Source: Candidatus Omnitrophota bacterium | GTDB lineage: Bacteria > Omnitrophota > Gorgyraeia > S143-82 | NCBI GenBank assembly: GCA_015494585.1 | Contig: WGAY01000042.1 | Coordinates: 1 to 48,029, forward strand | Direction of reading: 5' to 3' | DNA length: 48,029 nt | Shown: one piece after another, positions 1-9,007 of the stretch | How positions within the stretch are numbered: the first letter of the stretch is position 1 | How the letters are laid out: each line of letters starts with the position of its first letter | The notes under the pieces: generated by a model | Told to the model about the DNA's origin: nothing | What the model saw: only the letters and a program-made list of their open reading frames with translations | Database searches by the model: none | Made by a program: the position numbers and the translations under genes

Positions 1-19
1 AGATGTGTATAAGAGACAG
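1..19 (+). other. Nextera transposon mosaic-end adapter (artefact)
   Basis: The first 19 bases are exactly AGATGTGTATAAGAGACAG, the Tn5 mosaic end used in Nextera libraries. This is untrimmed library adapter and not genomic DNA. An apparent plus-strand reading frame beginning MYKRQ starts inside it and is an artefact. Confidence 0.97.
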
Positions 20-473
20 GTGCATGGCGCTCAGCAAGGGAAATGGCCTTCTCTATTAGGTCAACCTTTTGCTGGTAAAGGGCCAAAACGCCTGCCCATG
101 CCTCATTTACCCTCTCCTCGAGGTGTATCTTCCTGTTCCTCAGGGAAACAAAAAACAACTGCCAGGCAGTCAGGACAAAAACAGATAGAGAAACAATTGC
201 AAATAAAAGCGCCCTATCCATATTCCTCACCTCCTTGATAAAGAACAAAATAATAACCGCCGCAACCAAGATTATGCCAATAATCAATATCATATGAAGT
301 ATTCTAAACGGCAGCTTGCTATCCTTTTTACTGCTAATCTCTGCCAGGCTGTTAATAATCGCCTCTTTTTTGAGCTGGGATTCCACGATAGCCTGTTTTA
401 AGGTAGATGCCTGTTCAGGCGAGATCTTGCCCTTCATTAACATCTCATCTATTCGCCTTATCTCATCCTGCAT
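20..473 (-). CDS. LemA-like membrane protein with an N-terminal helical/TM extension, 3' truncated at contig end
   Basis: An open frame runs from ATG 473 off the left end with no stop; it is partial. The start follows a strong AGGAGG that overlaps the stop region of the upstream DUF2089 gene. The first ~40 residues are charged and helical (KGKISPEQA), followed by a TM segment at about residues 58-80. A second ATG lies in frame at 221 (residue 85), preceded by an excellent AAGGAGGTG. From there comes a second TM, then RKIHLEERVNEAWAGV and a helix resembling the start of LemA proteins (VEEAW, then a helix usually reading DLIPNLVE; here DLIEKAISLAE). Either this is a genuine fusion of a small membrane protein to LemA, or two products are made from nested starts, or a stop has been lost by an assembly error. 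LemA next to DUF2089 is a plausible envelope-stress type neighbourhood. Its molecular function is unknown. Confidence 0.6.
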
Positions 474-483
474 AGCCTTCCTC

Positions 484-843
484 CTATAATTCCTTTATCA
501 ATTTACCCGCCAGGTCAGCAGAGATATTACCCTTATCTACCTCATTTAAGATATAGCTGACCTCTCTCTCCCTGTGCTCCTCAACCAAGTCCCTTAGATG
601 GGCTATTACCCTGTCAAGACGCAGGCGCATAGTGGGATAGCTAACGCCGAGCCTTTTTGCCAGCTCCTTTATCTTACCATCGCAGAGGATAAACTCCTCT
701 ATCAACCTCTGGTCTTCGTAAGGCAAAAGGCTTAAGGCGCTGACAGAAAACATGCCCGAGATCTCTGTCCCGCAGTCCTGGCACTTGACTGCGCTAATCC
801 TGAGATTTCCATCACAAAACGGACATTTGTCTATCATTCTCAT
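484..843 (-). CDS. DUF2089 family zinc-ribbon/HTH protein
   Basis: This is a 119-residue protein of the usual DUF2089 length. The N-terminus is a zinc ribbon with two CxxC knuckles (CPFC at ~8-11, CQDC at ~21-24). The middle carries a sigma-factor-like helix-turn-helix (KELAKRLGVSYPTMRLRLDRV, residues ~60-80). The tail (KGNISADLAGKLI) resembles the short helix at the start of the next gene (KGKISPEQASTLK). The family is thought to act as DNA-binding regulators, but targets are not known. Start ATG 843 follows GAGGTGAGAAGGT; an alternative ATG two codons downstream is possible. It has its own candidate promoter at 864-891 and is followed after 10 bases by the LemA-like gene, so the pair is probably autoregulated as one operon (inference). 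Confidence 0.9.
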   Translation of the reverse strand: MRMIDKCPFCDGNLRISAVKCQDCGTEISGMFSVSALSLLPYEDQRLIEEFILCDGKIKELAKRLGVSYPTMRLRLDRVIAHLRDLVEEHREREVSYILNEVDKGNISADLAGKLIKEL

Positions 844-863
844 ACCTTCTCACCTCAACTGGA

Positions 864-891
864 AATATATCAAAAATTAAAGGAAAATCAA
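864..891 (-). promoter_or_regulatory. Candidate sigma-70 promoter for the DUF2089/LemA-like operon
   Basis: On the minus strand TTGATT (891-886) lies 16 bases from TATATT (869-864). The predicted start of transcription is about 14 bases before ATG 843. The spacing and position are good, but the flanks are AT-rich so chance matches are possible. Confidence 0.45.
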
Positions 892-965
892 GTTTTTATT
901 CATAAAAATTAAAATAAACGAGATTCGCTTTTAACTTTATTAAAATGGCCAGATTTGTTACCAAA

Positions 966-1991
966 CTAAACAAGTGGTGGCTGGCAGGAGTTCCGCACAA
1001 CTAATTCTGTATGCAGATATACCTTATGCGGGGCAACGTGAGACATATATATATGCCTGCCTTTTTTGTTTTCTATAATGCGGTGGAGCTCTTCAACTGC
1101 CTCCCTTGCCATCTCAAGCAAGGGTTGCTTGACAGTAGTCAGAGGCACAGGAGACTGTACAGCTGAAGGGCTATTGTCAAAGCCTACTACAGATATATCC
1201 CTGGGCACATTCAGTCCTTTCTCCTTTAATACAGAGACGACCTCTAATGCCATCTCATCACTGGCAACAAAGATTGCAGTCGGTCTTGGCCTGAGTTTCA
1301 GGAGCTTCTCCACTGCAACGCGTGCCGAGACCCTGGAGAAGTCTGCCTCTTGGATATATTCTGGCCGCAGTTCTATTCCTGCCTTGAGTATAGCCTCCTT
1401 ATAGCCTGTCAACCGATCGACTGCGGACTGGGTGTTGAGGTCTCCTGTAATGTGGGCTATCTTCGTATGGCCCAGGGAGATCAAGTACTCCACAGCCTCC
1501 TTGGCACCGCCCCTGTTGTCTATAGCAAAACAGTCCACGGGCAGGTCATCGACTACATTATTTATTACTACGGTTGGGATACCTCTTTCTATGGTATTTT
1601 TTAGACAATTGTACTGAGATATGATGTCTGCAAATATAACTCCTCCTGCGGCAATTGGCAAGGCCTCTCTCTCTCTTGTAGCCACATATAGAATCAAATC
1701 AAGTCCCAGGGCATCGCAGACTATTCCAACACCTCTTAATATTTCCACCGCATAATAAGAATAAAATACACCCTCGTAATGGGGAATAACCACTGCTATT
1801 GTCCTTGTAACCCCTCCTGCAAGTCTCTGGGCACTTACATTTGGATGATACTTTAGATCCCTTATTGCCTGTTCTACCTTTTGGCGAGTCTGTGGCCGCA
1901 CATTGGGATGTTTATTTATAACACGTGAGACAGTGGCCGGAGATACTCCAGCATACTTGGCAACATCAAAGATATTGACAGTAGACCTCAT
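966..1991 (-). CDS. LacI/GalR-family transcriptional regulator
   Basis: A 341-residue protein of standard LacI length. Residues ~6-52 form the LacI helix-turn-helix (VNIFDVAKYAGVSPATVSRV), followed by the hinge helix (SAQRLAGG) and a periplasmic-binding-protein-like core with the family signature SLGHTKIAHITGD (~residues 172-184) and VPRDISVVGFDNS. The family binds operators and responds to a sugar or nucleoside; the ligand cannot be told from sequence. ATG 1991 is the only plausible start because an in-frame TAA lies four codons upstream; no Shine-Dalgarno is visible. It begins 14 bases after the giant secretin gene stops, so it is probably the last gene of the pilus operon. That is an odd place for a catabolite-type regulator. 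Confidence 0.93.
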   Translation of the reverse strand: MRSTVNIFDVAKYAGVSPATVSRVINKHPNVRPQTRQKVEQAIRDLKYHPNVSAQRLAGGVTRTIAVVIPHYEGVFYSYYAVEILRGVGIVCDALGLDLILYVATREREALPIAAGGVIFADIISQYNCLKNTIERGIPTVVINNVVDDLPVDCFAIDNRGGAKEAVEYLISLGHTKIAHITGDLNTQSAVDRLTGYKEAILKAGIELRPEYIQEADFSRVSARVAVEKLLKLRPRPTAIFVASDEMALEVVSVLKEKGLNVPRDISVVGFDNSPSAVQSPVPLTTVKQPLLEMAREAVEELHRIIENKKGRHIYMSHVAPHKVYLHTELVVRNSCQPPLV

Positions 1992-2005
1992 AGCAGAAAT
2001 TTAGG

Positions 2006-5000
2006 TTACTCATCGTCTGTAACCAGGACATCTCCCTGTGAATCCATCACCGTCGCCGTAACGAAGATTAAGAGATTTCTCCTGTTTATACTATCAGTCT
2101 GTTTCTTAAACAAAGTCCCAAGCACAGGGATATCTCCCAGAAGTGGAACCTTGGTTAAGACCTTTGTTCGACTTTCCCTAATAAGTCCACCCAGTACAAC
2201 TGTATCCTGGTTATCCACCACAACATTTGTATTAAGATTACGAGAGGTAAATTTCGGTAATTTTACTCCACCTGTATACTCAAAATAATCAGCCACTGCA
2301 TCGCTTACCTCTGGAATGAGGCTGAGACTGATGGTCTTCATATCATCACCAACGCTAGGGGTTACATTGAGGATTATACCAATATCCCTCTTTATAAAGT
2401 CCGTAGGCACATTTTCATAACGGGTCTCACCGGCATCGTCATAATCCCCATCCCCATTAAGGTCGAACTGTACGATCTGAAATTCATATCTGGTAGGATA
2501 TATCCACTCATCCACAACCTTAATAGTCGCAGGCTGGTTATTCAAGGTGGTTACGCGCGGTGAAGACAGGGTACGTGTATTCTGACTCTGTTCAAGTGCA
2601 TGCAATACCGCCTCAAATTGAGGCTTTGTCAAAACTCCTTTATAGGTAAGGTTGAGGCCACTTGTGGCATTGGTGAAATCAGAAAAATTGACCCCACTAT
2701 TTTGGGCAAATCCCTGGGAGAATTGTCCCCCTTTTACATCTGTTGCCCAGTCTTCATTTGCTATCTTCCATTCAACCCCTAACTCAGAAAGGTCAGTAAT
2801 GTCCACCTCCAGAAATTTGGCCTCTATCAAGACCTGTACAGGTGCTACATCTAGATTCCAGAGTATCTCATCTATCTTTTTTATATTTGCAGGCGTGTTT
2901 GTAACTATCAATGTACCAGTACGTTCATCTAGGACCAGTTTGCTCCCAGAAGGCCAGTCGACTGCCTCTTCTAATATATCTTTTAGGGTCTTGACCTCGC
3001 TTACAGAGGCCCCACTGCCTAATTCCACACTACCTGAAGTGGAGTTGGAAAATTTGGTGTAAAGCCCTATTCCCTTGCTTAGATGATATACCTTGGTCTC
3101 AACTGGTTCCTTTTCCAGTTGATCCGGGGTAGTAATCCAGACGGCATCTTCGTCTATCTGGTATGTAAGATTATATGATTTCAAGAGATATTTCAGGGCA
3201 CTTTCCAGGGCCATATCTTTTACGTCTATGCTGACATTATACTCTTTAGAGAGGACAGAAGCAGAAGGTATGATATTAACTCCTGTTTGCTCAGCAAAAA
3301 ACTTCAGGACATCCACCAAAGGAACATCTTCAAAATTTGCACTAATCTTCTGCTGGAGTTTCTTCTTTATAGGAGGGAGATTCAATATTCTGCGCCTTTC
3401 CCTTTCCTCTTTCTTTATCTTCTTTGTCTTTAATGCGGTTGGAACTATCCCATCCTTCATCACATCCTTATACATCTTTTTGTCTTGTTCATCTAACTTT
3501 TTTTGTAATCTTTGTTTGTCGCGTGCAAAGATCTTTTCCTTCACGGCAAACAATTTTTGCTTGGCAATAGAATCATTGGGAAACAAAAATAGGATATTCT
3601 CATACACGGCTGCGGCAGATTCCAGCTTACCATCTCTCTCCAGTTTTTTGGCATCTTGATAGAGCTTATCCACAATTTTGTCTTTTAATTCCTGCGTCTC
3701 CTTTTCCCTATTTAATGCCTTTATATCCTTTTCCCTTTCCTTTATCAGGTCCAAATACTCACGAGCATATGGACTGTAATAAGAAATCTTGGCATCTTTT
3801 TCCCTGGAGATTACTTGAGAAAACAACTCTCGTGATTTGAGATAATTGCCAGAATTATAGGCTGTCTTTGCCTTTTCATAGACTTCTCGAATAGTTGGAT
3901 ATAATTTTTCCTCTATTTTTATCTGGTCTTGCTGGACTTGCTGCTCCCTTTTAAGCAGCATACGAGCTCTCTCTGCTAGTTTCTCAGCTTTGCTGTTTTC
4001 AGGATCTATTTCTAGTATATCTTCCGTTATATTCAAGACCTCCCCGTAATTGCCTTCGTAGAGATTTTCCTTTGCCTTTTCAATCATCTCTCGAATCAAG
4101 GTCTTTTTATTACTGCCATCATTTAACGCATCTATTCGCGCAATCCTTAAAGATTCCAAACGTTTTTCTATAAGTTTCCTTTTCTTCTCTTTCTCCTTTG
4201 CTACCACACGCTCTATCGAAGCAAGACGATCTTTAAAGGTCTCTATTTTCCTCTTCTGTCTAGGATTCATAAACTCTATATCCTGAGAAAGTGCCTTTAA
4301 TTTATCCTTTACCAAGGCAATCCTATCCCAGTTCTTCTCGGCTATCTTTAAAATAGATTCCAACTCGTTAAGTTTCAAATCAATTTCTCTTTCCTTCTGA
4401 ATACTGGATAGTGTCCATATCTCCTTTTTGACCTTTTCATCCAAAGAATCCATTCCATAAGAAAAGACTCTAGCCTTTGCGAGCATCTCTCTCTGCATCT
4501 CGTCCATCATGTGTTCGCGCGCTAGTCTATACTCTTCTTCCTTTTTTCTCCTTTCTGCTTCAAGCCTATCAAAATAGTCCTTTCTAGCCTTAACTATACG
4601 CCTCTTTAAAAGTTGGGCCTGTTTATTCTCTGGCTCTAATTGCAAGATTCTTTTAACGGCCTTCATTGCTGGAGAATACTTGCCTTTTTCAAGATAGTTA
4701 CTTGCCTCATTAAATAGAGCTGCAAGATATGCTTCATACTGCTCTTTGCCTTTGTTTTCTACATAGGCCCCTACTCTAGAAGATATATCCTTAATAACAT
4801 TCCTCCTAGCCTTGGCCTTTGTTTCAATAAACTTATCCAGCTGTGCCAAAGTCCATCTATGTTTCTCATCTAGGACATCCATTTGGGCATCAGATAGTCT
4901 CCTTATCTCCTTTGCAATCTTTGCATCCAAATCCTTATCGGGCTGTAATCTGCTCGCCAACCTTTCCACCTCTCTTTCTACCTTCTTCATAAAAGACTTA

Positions 5001-8000
5001 TGCTGTGCCTCCGCCAGTTTGTATTGCCTGTATTGCTGCTCAGATTTGTCCCGAATATACTTTTTGACCTCTGATGTTAAATCTATAAAACCATCCCTGT
5101 TTGCCTTTGCCTTGCCTTTTAGAAATTCATCCAGCTGTGCCAAAGTCCATCTATGTTTCTCATCTAAGACATCCATTTGGGCATCAGATAGTCTCCTTAT
5201 CTCCTTTACAATCTTTGCATCCAATGCATCATCGGGGCTCAGTCTCCTAGCCAACCTGTTTACTTCCTTTTCTACCTTCTTCATAAAGGCCTTGTGCTTA
5301 CTTTTTGCCAGTATATATTTCCTATATTGATCCCTGGCCTTACGAGACACAAAGCTTTTCACCTTTTTGTCTAATGCGTCATTAGAGAATAGCCTTGCCT
5401 GTTTCTTTAAAAAAGCATTCAATTTCTCCAGTGTCCATTTATGTTTCTTTTCTAGAAAACTGTATTGTTCCTCTGACTTTCGAGAAATATAATCGGCAAC
5501 TTTTGCATCCAATCCTGCACTGCGACTAAATAAGGAACCTTTTTCCTTAATCTCTCTATCTACCTGAGCCATTAATGTACTTTTCTCTTTTATTCCCTTG
5601 CGATAATCACTACCTAAATTTTTTGTCTTTTTAACAATCTTGTTGGTTGTCTCACCTGACTTTTCAACTTTATTACTCAACAATTTATGATTGTCCGACG
5701 TCTGTTTAGCTATTTTACCCTTCACCGTTTGTCTTAAAACAGTCTCGCTCGACTTCAGTGCTTGTTCTTTAGCTTCTTTCTTGTCTATTTCCTCTTGCAT
5801 AAGTAATATCAAATCTAGCAAATCTTTAGCTGTCTGATTATCAGGATCGTATTCCAATACTTTTTTACATAGCGCAACGGCCCTATCAAACTTTTGTTCA
5901 TCTAATAGACGCTGGGCCTGCAATAAAAGGCCTTCTATATCCGCTCCAAGCAAACCTTTCTGATACTCATACTCTTTATTCACATGATTCATTGTACGCA
6001 CGGCATTGGAAATTCTTCTCTTCTCTGCTGCATCATGTTCTATCTGATACAACAGTGACTTTTTTCTCCGTATCTCTGACTGCCATCTTTCCCTTGCCCT
6101 TCTATACAGGTCCATTAATTCCTGGTTCTTTGAATTAAGTCGCAGGCCCTCTCGTGCAAGTAGAAGCGCACTTTGATAGTCCCCAGCCCTTAATGCGCGA
6201 ATTCCCTGAGTAAGTTTTAAATCAGCATAGTATAAATTTTCGGCCTTCTCTATCTGCTTCAAAAAGCGTTTTGCTTCTTTGTTATCCCTATCTATATTAC
6301 GCAATATATCCTTAACAACAATCTTAGCACTGACAAAATCACTGTTTTGCAAATATATCTGAGCTGTCTTTAAGGCCTGCTGAACCTTATAAAACCTTAA
6401 TCTTTCTTCCATTTGATCCAAAATACTACGAAGCTTAGCGTTATCCTGACTGTCCTGCACAAATTGTCTTGCTGTATCTAGTTCCTTTCTAGCAGTGGAA
6501 AAATCATATATTTTCAGTGCACTTTTTGCCAATTCTATATGCTTATAAAAATTATATTTCTGTCGTATCCTCACTATCTTTTTTTTACAGAGAGCAAACT
6601 TAGACTTTATATCATCGGGAATAAAATTCATCAACTTCATATAAGCGTCTATTTTATTCAGATCCTCTTCCTCAACCGCACGGCACAGTTTTTTAAACAC
6701 TTCATGATAGTAATCCAGCTGCTGCTTTTCCTGAAAAGCCAATACCTGTTCATCCAGCTTACGCATATCAGTTGCAATTTTTTGTATCTCTTTCCTCATT
6801 TCTTCCAGAGTACGCTTATGTGCTATCTTATACAATTTTTCCTTTCTTTCCTCTTCTTTGAACCGATCCATAGCCTTTTCATATAACCTTTGAATGCGAG
6901 TATCACCCGGGAAATGACGTTTTGCATTTTTTGCTATACTTAAAGCCTTGCGCAGGTTTTCCAATCCACCTTTTTCCAACAAGGCTGTTATTTGGCCCAC
7001 ATAAGGCTTCACCAGAAGGCCTTTAAGGGTCTCTCTTAACTTCAGTAGAGTTTTTCTTTTATCCGGATATATCCTCATTAATTTCTTTATCTTCTCATCT
7101 GCCAAGATATATTCTCTATCCTCTAACAACTTATTTATCTCATCTACAGCTTTATCAAACTCAAAATCGTATTTTGCCTGTTTAACTTTTGTTAAATATT
7201 CCTTAATATAATTGTTATCTGGGTACAATCTAGATAATCTACTCAATAAATCAATAGCCTTATCGAATTCTCTTTTATCTAGATAAGCAGATACCTCTTT
7301 TATTTTGTTGTTGATGTACTCTCTTTCTCGTTGTTTCTCTTCTTCCTTTATCTTTTGTAGGCTTGACTCCAATCCAGCAAGGCTTCTCTTACCTTTGTTT
7401 GTAGGAATTACTAGCTCAGGTAAAGACTCTTCTTTTTTAGTAGTGGTTGTGGCGGTCTTTGCCACATTCGACACCTTATTTTTTGAGGGAATAGACAAAG
7501 ACTTTTCTGACGCTATCAATTTCACAAGTCTCTTGGCTGGAACAAAGCCGGGATCAATTTTCAATACCTCTCTAGCTAGTTTAAGGGCCTTGTCCATATC
7601 TCCCGCATAATAAGCATCTTGGGCATTATAGAAAATATTTAAACGCTCTATCTTTTTTCGCTTCTCCTCAAGTAATTTCTTTTCCCTTTCCTTTATACGT
7701 GCCCTTGCTTCAGCCAACAAAGCCTCAGCTTCTCTGGCATATTTACCACCCATGGAATCTTCTTTTATAACTTCAAGAAACCTTTCAATTGCATCTTCAT
7801 ACTGTCCTTTTCTATAGAATCGTTTACCCTGTTTTAATAATCTCGCCAATCTTCTACCATTGGTTCTTTCCTTAACATGTTTACTCTGTTCGGACCTTAT
7901 ATCCCTACTGCTAAAATTTTTCACAGGTTTGGCAGCTAGAGCCGTCTCTTTTTGCTTTTTATTAGGAAAAGACTCCCTCAATTCGCGTGTAGTTGCCTCC

Positions 8001-9007
8001 ACTATCGCGGTTGCCTTCCTTTGCCGTCCTGATTCTATCCTCTTTTCCCTCCCAATCGCCTCTTCGATCTTCTTAAGTTCATCCTCTAGTGCCTTCCTCA
8101 ATAAAAGTTCCTTGCGAAGTTTATCTCTCAAAGCCCTTTCTTCAGAAGTCAACTCATTATATCTCTCATCCAGCTGTGAGAGATCCTCTAAAGAAACACT
8201 TTCCCCTGTTCTTTCAGAAAGAGATCCCATCAATCTATTTTCCAGGAGTAAGATCTCCTCATTTATCCTTGCTATCTGGGTTTGTAACTTCAACCTCTCT
8301 GTAGAGAAATCATTGACCAGCTGCTCCTGTTCCTTTATTCTTTCCTCTAATTCACGGACCTGCTTCTCCTTTTCTTCTAGATACTTCCTCATTAAGAAGT
8401 CTTGTTGGTCCTTTATCTCCTTCAATTGGGATAGATATCGACTTATTCCTTCCTGGAGTGATAAAACTGCCACCTTAAATCTGGTTTTTAATAATTCGCT
8501 ATCTTGCGTAATCTTGTCTATATCGGGAGAGCTTTTTTCTTTAGACACGTAAACAGCAGATGTGTCCTGATTACTTCCCCCACTAACCAACAATGCCCTC
8601 GACTTTTCCAAGTATCTTTTCGCATACTGATGATTAGGCATATATTTCAAAACCCTACTAAAACACTCTACTGCTGTCGCATAATCCTGAGCCAAAAATG
8701 CCTGTTTGCCTTGCATATAAAGTGACTCTATATCTACTGAAGACTTATTCGGAGAAATGGAAACAGCAAGCTTTCTATCTATATCCAATAGATATCTTTT
8801 GGCTGTCTCATTAGAAGGGTCTTTCTTAAGTGCTAGTTCAAAGAAAGACTTTGCCTTTACCAACTCCCCACGATTATAGTAATCCTCTGCCTTAGACAGA
8901 TAATCCGCATCAGAATTATTAAATTCATAAGAAAAAACACATACAGGAGATATAAAAAACAATAATAACCCTAGCCCCCAAAAGAGCTTTCTCCAAGCTA
9001 TTTTCAC
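2006..9007 (-). CDS. Giant secretin (PilQ/GspD-type outer-membrane channel) with TPR and coiled-coil N-terminal region
   Basis: A 2,333-residue protein; secretins are usually 400-900 residues. An N-terminal signal peptide (MKIAWRKLFWGLGLLLFFIS) is followed by two TPR units (~33-135), a long coiled coil (~195-330), and then roughly ten more TPR-like motifs alternating with charged helical stretches (examples GQYEDAIERFLEVIKED, QKFDRAVALCKKVLEYDPDN, GNYGEVLNITEDILEIDPEN) to ~1,830. Residues ~1,190-1,420 contain a 98-residue repeat (core LSDAQMDVLDEKHRWTLAQL). The C-terminus is a complete secretin: STN/N0 domain (~1,885-1,955), Secretin_N (~1,960-2,060), and the secretin core (~2,130-2,320) with SSPRVTTLNNQPATI and VPLLGDIPVLGTLF. 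A calcium-loop-like insert DLNGDGDYDD sits at ~2,182. ATG 9007 overlaps the previous stop by four bases (ATGA), so it is translationally coupled to the PilP/GspC-like gene. It should form the outer-membrane gate of the pilus/secretion system; the TPR region probably spans or organises the periplasm (inference). Confidence 0.93.
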   Translation of the reverse strand: MKIAWRKLFWGLGLLLFFISPVCVFSYEFNNSDADYLSKAEDYYNRGELVKAKSFFELALKKDPSNETAKRYLLDIDRKLAVSISPNKSSVDIESLYMQGKQAFLAQDYATAVECFSRVLKYMPNHQYAKRYLEKSRALLVSGGSNQDTSAVYVSKEKSSPDIDKITQDSELLKTRFKVAVLSLQEGISRYLSQLKEIKDQQDFLMRKYLEEKEKQVRELEERIKEQEQLVNDFSTERLKLQTQIARINEEILLLENRLMGSLSERTGESVSLEDLSQLDERYNELTSEERALRDKLRKELLLRKALEDELKKIEEAIGREKRIESGRQRKATAIVEATTRELRESFPNKKQKETALAAKPVKNFSSRDIRSEQSKHVKERTNGRRLARLLKQGKRFYRKGQYEDAIERFLEVIKEDSMGGKYAREAEALLAEARARIKEREKKLLEEKRKKIERLNIFYNAQDAYYAGDMDKALKLAREVLKIDPGFVPAKRLVKLIASEKSLSIPSKNKVSNVAKTATTTTKKEESLPELVIPTNKGKRSLAGLESSLQKIKEEEKQREREYINNKIKEVSAYLDKREFDKAIDLLSRLSRLYPDNNYIKEYLTKVKQAKYDFEFDKAVDEINKLLEDREYILADEKIKKLMRIYPDKRKTLLKLRETLKGLLVKPYVGQITALLEKGGLENLRKALSIAKNAKRHFPGDTRIQRLYEKAMDRFKEEERKEKLYKIAHKRTLEEMRKEIQKIATDMRKLDEQVLAFQEKQQLDYYHEVFKKLCRAVEEEDLNKIDAYMKLMNFIPDDIKSKFALCKKKIVRIRQKYNFYKHIELAKSALKIYDFSTARKELDTARQFVQDSQDNAKLRSILDQMEERLRFYKVQQALKTAQIYLQNSDFVSAKIVVKDILRNIDRDNKEAKRFLKQIEKAENLYYADLKLTQGIRALRAGDYQSALLLAREGLRLNSKNQELMDLYRRARERWQSEIRRKKSLLYQIEHDAAEKRRISNAVRTMNHVNKEYEYQKGLLGADIEGLLLQAQRLLDEQKFDRAVALCKKVLEYDPDNQTAKDLLDLILLMQEEIDKKEAKEQALKSSETVLRQTVKGKIAKQTSDNHKLLSNKVEKSGETTNKIVKKTKNLGSDYRKGIKEKSTLMAQVDREIKEKGSLFSRSAGLDAKVADYISRKSEEQYSFLEKKHKWTLEKLNAFLKKQARLFSNDALDKKVKSFVSRKARDQYRKYILAKSKHKAFMKKVEKEVNRLARRLSPDDALDAKIVKEIRRLSDAQMDVLDEKHRWTLAQLDEFLKGKAKANRDGFIDLTSEVKKYIRDKSEQQYRQYKLAEAQHKSFMKKVEREVERLASRLQPDKDLDAKIAKEIRRLSDAQMDVLDEKHRWTLAQLDKFIETKAKARRNVIKDISSRVGAYVENKGKEQYEAYLAALFNEASNYLEKGKYSPAMKAVKRILQLEPENKQAQLLKRRIVKARKDYFDRLEAERRKKEEEYRLAREHMMDEMQREMLAKARVFSYGMDSLDEKVKKEIWTLSSIQKEREIDLKLNELESILKIAEKNWDRIALVKDKLKALSQDIEFMNPRQKRKIETFKDRLASIERVVAKEKEKKRKLIEKRLESLRIARIDALNDGSNKKTLIREMIEKAKENLYEGNYGEVLNITEDILEIDPENSKAEKLAERARMLLKREQQVQQDQIKIEEKLYPTIREVYEKAKTAYNSGNYLKSRELFSQVISREKDAKISYYSPYAREYLDLIKEREKDIKALNREKETQELKDKIVDKLYQDAKKLERDGKLESAAAVYENILFLFPNDSIAKQKLFAVKEKIFARDKQRLQKKLDEQDKKMYKDVMKDGIVPTALKTKKIKKEERERRRILNLPPIKKKLQQKISANFEDVPLVDVLKFFAEQTGVNIIPSASVLSKEYNVSIDVKDMALESALKYLLKSYNLTYQIDEDAVWITTPDQLEKEPVETKVYHLSKGIGLYTKFSNSTSGSVELGSGASVSEVKTLKDILEEAVDWPSGSKLVLDERTGTLIVTNTPANIKKIDEILWNLDVAPVQVLIEAKFLEVDITDLSELGVEWKIANEDWATDVKGGQFSQGFAQNSGVNFSDFTNATSGLNLTYKGVLTKPQFEAVLHALEQSQNTRTLSSPRVTTLNNQPATIKVVDEWIYPTRYEFQIVQFDLNGDGDYDDAGETRYENVPTDFIKRDIGIILNVTPSVGDDMKTISLSLIPEVSDAVADYFEYTGGVKLPKFTSRNLNTNVVVDNQDTVVLGGLIRESRTKVLTKVPLLGDIPVLGTLFKKQTDSINRRNLLIFVTATVMDSQGDVLVTDDE
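4835..4930. repeat. 96-bp near-identical direct repeat, copy 1 (within secretin gene)
   Basis: This copy matches 5129-5224 at 94 of 96 positions. The offset is 294 bases (98 codons), in frame. It encodes about residues 1,360-1,391 of the giant secretin, core AQMDVLDEKHRWTLAQL. Confidence 0.95.
5129..5224. repeat. 96-bp near-identical direct repeat, copy 2 (within secretin gene)
   Basis: Second copy of the repeat at 4835-4930, encoding about residues 1,262-1,293. A third, diverged protein-level copy (KHKWTLEKLNAFLKKQ) lies further towards the N-terminus. The DNA identity is higher than in the flanking repeat sequence, which suggests recent duplication or gene conversion. Confidence 0.95.

Noticed and set aside
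5-238. Plus-strand frame beginning MYKRQ
   Set aside because: It starts in the adapter and runs antisense to the LemA-like gene.
7860-8552. A 230-codon plus-strand open frame, and several shorter ones, opposite the secretin gene
   Set aside because: They are antisense shadows of a highly charged coiled-coil gene (Ser/Leu/Phe-rich reading of Lys/Glu codons), with no ribosome-binding site or recognisable domain.
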